This document shows positions 60,039-64,000 of a stretch of 64,000 nt of DNA, piece after piece. Every line of letters starts with the position of its first letter. Position 1 is the first letter of the stretch. Source of the stretch: Aggregatimonas sangjinii. Its GTDB lineage: Bacteria > Bacteroidota > Bacteroidia > Flavobacteriales > Flavobacteriaceae. The notes under the pieces are model-generated. The model was not told the origin of the DNA. It did no database searches and worked only from the letters and a program-made list of their open reading frames with translations. Where the stretch lies: NCBI RefSeq assembly GCF_005943945.1, contig NZ_CP040710.1, positions 3,951,501 to 4,015,500 of the forward strand. The letters run 5' to 3'. Made by a program: the position numbers and the translations under genes.

Positions 60039-60473
60039 ATGGCAACAAAAAAAAGGCATTGGTTTTGGAATCTGTTGATCGTATTAACGTTGGTTATCTG
60101 CGGACTTGCATTTGCCGCGCATTCGAAAAATTGGACGAAAGTAACGCCGGACAAGCTACAGCTGCTTTCGGGATTTTATTATAAAGAACTCCCTTTTGTA
60201 GCATTGGATAGTGTAGAATGGGTAGAACGAATTCCTCCGATGCAGCGTCTGAACGGTTTTTCGGCCTTTGATCGTGGTAAAGGAATCTACCAAGAATTTC
60301 AGGATTCGCTCACCGATAAGAAGGTGCATGTTTTCGTAGATAATTTTTCACATCGAAAAATTGCGCTTACGTATCAAGATTCCATGAAACTATATTTTAA
60401 CTTTAAGGATTCAATAGCAACCGAAGACATGTACGAGCTGTTGTTGGCCAAAATACCTGTAGCGCCCAATTGA
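60039..60473 (+). CDS. Membrane-anchored protein of unknown function, PH-domain-like
   Basis: A 144-residue protein with one N-terminal membrane helix (FWNLLIVLTLVICGLAFAAH) and an extracytoplasmic domain of about 110 residues with alternating strands and a final helix (MYELLLAKIP). The pattern resembles small bacterial PH-like domains, with KVHVFVDNFSHRKIALTY as a central strand pair. I do not recognise a named family. The start is supported by a strong AAAGGGGG three bases upstream. The DUF2141 gene follows after 30 bases on the same strand, probably in one transcript. Confidence 0.65.
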   Translation: MATKKRHWFWNLLIVLTLVICGLAFAAHSKNWTKVTPDKLQLLSGFYYKELPFVALDSVEWVERIPPMQRLNGFSAFDRGKGIYQEFQDSLTDKKVHVFVDNFSHRKIALTYQDSMKLYFNFKDSIATEDMYELLLAKIPVAPN

Positions 60474-60527
60474 AAATGGTACGGTATTTGGCCTAGAAAG
60501 TACATGGATTTCAAATATCCCCTACCA

Positions 60528-60938
60528 ATGCGACTATTTTCTTATCTTTTATTATTCCCAATACTAAGTATGGCACAATTCGATCTTACCGTTACCATTA
60601 CCAATATAAAATCGACTGATGGAAAAATCAGCGTAGCCGTGTATGACAATTCCAAAGATTTTCTGAAGTTTGATAAAGTTTTTAAGGCCGTCAGTGCTCC
60701 CGCTGAAAAAGGAAGTGCCAGCATCGTTATTGAAGACCTCCCCAAAGGTACTTATGCCCTCGCTGCCTTTCATGACCAGAACAATAACGATAAACTCGAT
60801 ACAAATTTTTTAGGTATTCCCAAGGAACCACTTGGATTCTCCATCGGTAAATTAAAGACCTTTGGACCGCCCAGTTTCAGTGAATGTTCGTTTTCAGTTA
60901 CTTCGGATAAGGAAATCAGCATTCCACTTTCCAACTAG
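60528..60938 (+). CDS. Secreted DUF2141 protein
   Basis: A 136-residue protein from the second ATG at 60528, which begins a signal peptide (MRLFSYLLLFPILSMAQ); an ATG at 60504 adds eight residues and is possible. The mature part is a beta-sandwich with the DUF2141 landmarks KISVAVYDNSKDFLK, LPKGTYALAAFHDQNNNDKLDTN (calcium-like loop) and GIPKEPLGFS. Function is unknown, though the domain recurs in exported proteins of this phylum. Its stop codon overlaps that of the converging S41 protease within CTAG at 60935-60938. Confidence 0.85.
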   Translation: MRLFSYLLLFPILSMAQFDLTVTITNIKSTDGKISVAVYDNSKDFLKFDKVFKAVSAPAEKGSASIVIEDLPKGTYALAAFHDQNNNDKLDTNFLGIPKEPLGFSIGKLKTFGPPSFSECSFSVTSDKEISIPLSN

Positions 60939-63900
60939 TCTTTTTCATAGCCGACGGGACGCTTCCATTTTATTGGAGCCGCTGGTTCAGGCTTCATTTC
61001 AAATTCGTCGGTCTCCAACAGCCGTAAGGCTTCCTGAACCCCTCTTTCCAATTGTGGGTCCTTACCTTGCAATACCGCCTTTGGTTCTTGAATCACCTCA
61101 ATATCCGGAGACACGCCTACACCTTCTACGGCCCACTTCCCATCGATGTCGTAAAAGCCCCCTCGAGGTGCGACCATTCTCCCTCCATCGATAAAATTGG
61201 GCGTATCCCAAGTACCTACGAGTCCGCCCCAAGTACGGGTGCCCACCAAGGGTCCGATTTTTTTGGCATGGAACATATACGGCAGCAAATCGCCGCCAGA
61301 ACCGGCATTTGCATTGATCAACATTACTTTTGGTCCCCAAATTCCTGCGATCGGGGTCGTCCAAGGTCTATTTGTTTCGGTTCTACTATTAAAATAGCCG
61401 AAGAGTTCGCGAGACATCACATCGATCATGTAGTCGGCAGCCGAACCGCCACCATTATTGCGCTCATCAACGATGACGCCCTTCTTGTCCTGTTGGGCAA
61501 AATAGTATCGGTTAAAAGAAGTGAAGCCGCCCCCTCCGGTATTGGGCACATACACATAGGCTAATTTCCCATTCGACAGTTCATCTACCTTTCTTCGGTT
61601 GCCTTCCATCCAATCGTACGTTCTTAATCCCCGCTCGCTTGCAATCGGTTTGATGAGTACATCCGTACCTCCTTCCAAACTTGGGGCCGCATTCACGGTA
61701 ATCGTGATTTCCCTACCCGCGGTTTGCGCCAATACATCATAAGGATTTGTACTTTCCGAAAGTTCTTTTCCGTTGATGGCAATAATATAATCGCCTTCCT
61801 TTATATTGATTCCCGGTTGTGCCAAAGGAGCATACAGGTCGGGGTTCCAGTTTTCGCCATTGTATATCTTATCGATTTTGTAATAACCGTTTTCAAGGGA
61901 TAAATCCGCCCCTAAAAGTCCGATAGGTACTTCTTCGATATCGGGAAAATCACCTCCGTAAACAAATGAATGCCCGATGGAAACCTCTCCACTAAGAATA
62001 TCGACCAGATAATTTAAATCGGAGCGATGTCGCACATGCGCTACCCAAGGGGCATACCATTCATAAATGGTATCCCATGGCGCACCATGTACATTGTCTA
62101 CATAAAGGAAATCACGCATAAAGCGCCAGCCTTCCTTGAATATTTGCCGATATTCCTGTGTTGGGTCTATCTCTACTTTAATGGCTATGGGCAAGTTGTC
62201 TTTGCTGGCATCGGGCTTAGCATCGGTAGCTGAAAGTAGCCAAGCGCCTTTTTGGTTCAATAGGATGTTCTTTCTGTCGAAAGAAACGACCATTTCCGAA
62301 ACTTCGGCAGCATACTCCTCGGCCTTCATTTTTTCGATGTCGTACTTGTGTACCTTGAATCCTTTTTCATTGGGAACAGACTCTGCAACGAAAATGGTGT
62401 TTTTAGGTCCTTTGGCAAGTGACACGTAATTACGTTCGTCCAATTTCATGGCTACGGTACGGTTGAAAATGTTCTCGGCATCCAATTTTACCGTAACGGG
62501 TTCTGATTCGGTATCTTCCGCTTTTTTATTCTTTTTGCCCTTCTTTTTATCCTTGTCCGACGATTCTTCTTTCTTCAATTCTTCCTCATCGGTTTTTGGT
62601 AGGTTCGGAGCGCTATCTGTCTTGGACATTACAATTGCATATAGACTGCGCGTAAGATTGGTATCGTACGAACTCATATCTAACCAGCCCGACTGTAAGC
62701 CATAATTAGTACTGGCCAAAAAATACAGGTATTTGCCGTTCTCATCCCAAACAGGGCTGATCGCATCGGCCATACCATCGGTTAGTTGAACGGTTTGATT
62801 TGTTTTGATGTTGTATCCGAAAATAGCTTTAAAATGGCTTTTCAATTGTTTCGGGTAGGCAATCCATTTGCTATCCGGCGACCAAACGGGATTCATCGTA
62901 CGATTCGGGTGTGCATAGTTATCCGTTGCTATTTTTTCCGTATTCCCGGACCGCAAATCGATAACCCAAATTGAATAATCGGTATCGGAATAAGCAATGT
63001 AATTGCCATCGGGGGACCAATCAGGTTGAAAATAAAATGTAGGATCGGGCAGGGTGTAATATTTATGATTGCCTCCATCCTGATCGGAGACAGCCAATTC
63101 GTATTCCCCATTTTTATCGGAAAACCAAGCGATTTTATCTCCTTTGGGGGACCAGACCGGGGCTCTATCGGCAACTCCGGAAGAATTCGTTAGATTTCGC
63201 CAGGTACCGTTCTCTTTGGGTACGGTAAAAATCTCTCCACGATGCTCGAAAATGGCGCGTTTCCCGGTCGGTGATATATTGGCATTGGATAATTGACCGG
63301 CATTGACGGCCTCCCATCGTGGGCGGGCAAAATTCATGTCACCGTTTACGGTAATGCTCAATTGTTTTGCTTCACCCGTTTGCGGATTCAATAGGTGCAG
63401 ATAGCCCCCTTGTTCATAAACCATATGATTCCCACCGGCATCCAAACTTTTCACATCGAACTTTTTGTGAAACGTAATCTGATCTTCCTTTCCGGTCTCG
63501 GTATCGAACGACCAAATGTTACTTGCAAAATCCCTTTCCGAGAGATAATAAACAACCTTATTGTTCAACCACACGGGGTCTAAATGACGTTCTTTGGTTG
63601 TTTGGGGTATGGTCGTCAATTCCTTCGTCTCCCTATTTAATATCCAAATCGGTACGGCCTGCCCTCCTCGATAATTGCGCCATTCTGCATCCCACGCTCG
63701 CAATGGCACATAGGCAATATGCTTCCCATCGGGTGAAATTTCACCGAATGCGGCGTTGGGCAAATCGATGGCCGTTGGCAAACCACCTTTCACAGGCACA
63801 CTGTAAAATCTATCGGTAAGTGTAGGTTTTGCTTCTCTTCCGGAACGGAATAAAACGTCACCTTCGGGCGTCCACCCTTGTACGAAATCGCCACTTGGGT

Positions 63901-64000
63901 GAAAGGTAAGTCTTTTAGGCTCACCACCTTCAGAAGGAATAACATAGACGTCTATATTACCATCGTATTCGGCGGTAAAGGCAATCTGCTTGCCATCCGG
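60935..64000 (-). CDS. Tricorn-like S41-family protease (5' truncated by the window)
   Basis: The frame is open to position 64000, so the N-terminus, including any signal peptide, is beyond the window; at least 1021 residues are present. TolB/WD40-like propeller repeats (SPDGKHIAY, WSPKGDKIAWFSD, WSPDGNYIAYSD) fill the first two thirds. A linker rich in Lys and Glu, a PDZ domain (GINIKEGDYIIAINGKELS) and an S41 tail-specific-protease domain follow. The catalytic region shows GVIVDERNNGGGSAADYMID and INANAGSGGD with the nucleophilic Ser. Tricorn-like proteases degrade peptides; the bacterial ones are often periplasmic. It forms an apparent peptidase pair with the S9 enzyme nearby. Confidence 0.9.
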   Translation of the reverse strand, partial: PDGKQIAFTAEYDGNIDVYVIPSEGGEPKRLTFHPSGDFVQGWTPEGDVLFRSGREAKPTLTDRFYSVPVKGGLPTAIDLPNAAFGEISPDGKHIAYVPLRAWDAEWRNYRGGQAVPIWILNRETKELTTIPQTTKERHLDPVWLNNKVVYYLSERDFASNIWSFDTETGKEDQITFHKKFDVKSLDAGGNHMVYEQGGYLHLLNPQTGEAKQLSITVNGDMNFARPRWEAVNAGQLSNANISPTGKRAIFEHRGEIFTVPKENGTWRNLTNSSGVADRAPVWSPKGDKIAWFSDKNGEYELAVSDQDGGNHKYYTLPDPTFYFQPDWSPDGNYIAYSDTDYSIWVIDLRSGNTEKIATDNYAHPNRTMNPVWSPDSKWIAYPKQLKSHFKAIFGYNIKTNQTVQLTDGMADAISPVWDENGKYLYFLASTNYGLQSGWLDMSSYDTNLTRSLYAIVMSKTDSAPNLPKTDEEELKKEESSDKDKKKGKKNKKAEDTESEPVTVKLDAENIFNRTVAMKLDERNYVSLAKGPKNTIFVAESVPNEKGFKVHKYDIEKMKAEEYAAEVSEMVVSFDRKNILLNQKGAWLLSATDAKPDASKDNLPIAIKVEIDPTQEYRQIFKEGWRFMRDFLYVDNVHGAPWDTIYEWYAPWVAHVRHRSDLNYLVDILSGEVSIGHSFVYGGDFPDIEEVPIGLLGADLSLENGYYKIDKIYNGENWNPDLYAPLAQPGINIKEGDYIIAINGKELSESTNPYDVLAQTAGREITITVNAAPSLEGGTDVLIKPIASERGLRTYDWMEGNRRKVDELSNGKLAYVYVPNTGGGGFTSFNRYYFAQQDKKGVIVDERNNGGGSAADYMIDVMSRELFGYFNSRTETNRPWTTPIAGIWGPKVMLINANAGSGGDLLPYMFHAKKIGPLVGTRTWGGLVGTWDTPNFIDGGRMVAPRGGFYDIDGKWAVEGVGVSPDIEVIQEPKAVLQGKDPQLERGVQEALRLLETDEFEMKPEPAAPIKWKRPVGYEKD

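Noticed and set aside
1-64000. Mobile elements, phage genes and defence systems
   Set aside because: I looked for transposases, integrases, nucleases, toxin-antitoxin pairs and CRISPR arrays and found no supporting sequence.

Overview
The window looks like chromosome of a marine member of the Flavobacteriaceae (Bacteroidota). Pointers are a secreted protein with a type IX secretion (T9SS) C-terminal tail, a TonB-dependent receptor with a carboxypeptidase-like N-terminal extension, CrtY lycopene cyclase, DUF3570/DUF4266 proteins, weak Shine-Dalgarno signals and moderate G+C that seems lower in the polysaccharide region. I see no rRNA, tRNA, CRISPR array, transposase or phage gene.

Region by region: (1) 1-6.1 kb: the end of a membrane-anchored LytTR regulator and a large T9SS-exported leucine-rich-repeat protein built from five repeated modules, two of them nearly identical, followed by a decayed sorting-tail fragment. 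(2) 6.1-9.1 kb: tRNA adenosine deaminase, cold-shock protein, a small membrane protein and a CLC chloride channel/transporter lacking the usual gating glutamate. (3) 9.2-37.7 kb: a large exopolysaccharide (EPS) locus in two convergent halves meeting at about 18.07 kb. The plus-strand half makes a diacetamido-uronic acid nucleotide sugar (WbpD- and WbpB-like enzymes, UDP-HexNAc 2-epimerase), then encodes an SDR epimerase, an FAD oxidoreductase, a polysaccharide deacetylase, a polyprenyl-phosphate-type GT2 and a GT-C-like membrane protein. The minus-strand half reads from an initiating sugar-phosphate transferase through Wza, Wzc, Wzy and Wzx to four GT4 glycosyltransferases, then three tandem secreted polysaccharide-lyase-like proteins, one with seven PKD domains, and an acetyltransferase. 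(4) 38.4-48.8 kb: a frameshifted NAD(P)-binding protein, AspS, a TetR-TolC-MFP-RND efflux operon with a clear candidate operator, and an ECF sigma factor paired with a membrane protein. (5) 48.9-57.6 kb: polyprenyl synthase and lycopene cyclase, a TonB receptor divergent from a DtxR/MntR regulator and ZIP transporter, and an ApbE-DUF4266-DUF3570 operon. (6) 57.8-64 kb: an S9 peptidase, two small envelope proteins and a tricorn-like S41 protease cut by the window end.

The strongest candidate for a new system is the EPS locus with built-in lyases. Lyases of this fold cut at uronic acids, and the same locus makes a uronic-acid sugar, so the three secreted enzymes may trim or release the polymer made by their own operon. 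Second is the ApbE-DUF4266-DUF3570 operon, a probable extracytoplasmic flavin-linked envelope system of unknown role. All calls come from reading the sequence and translations by eye; no database search was run.
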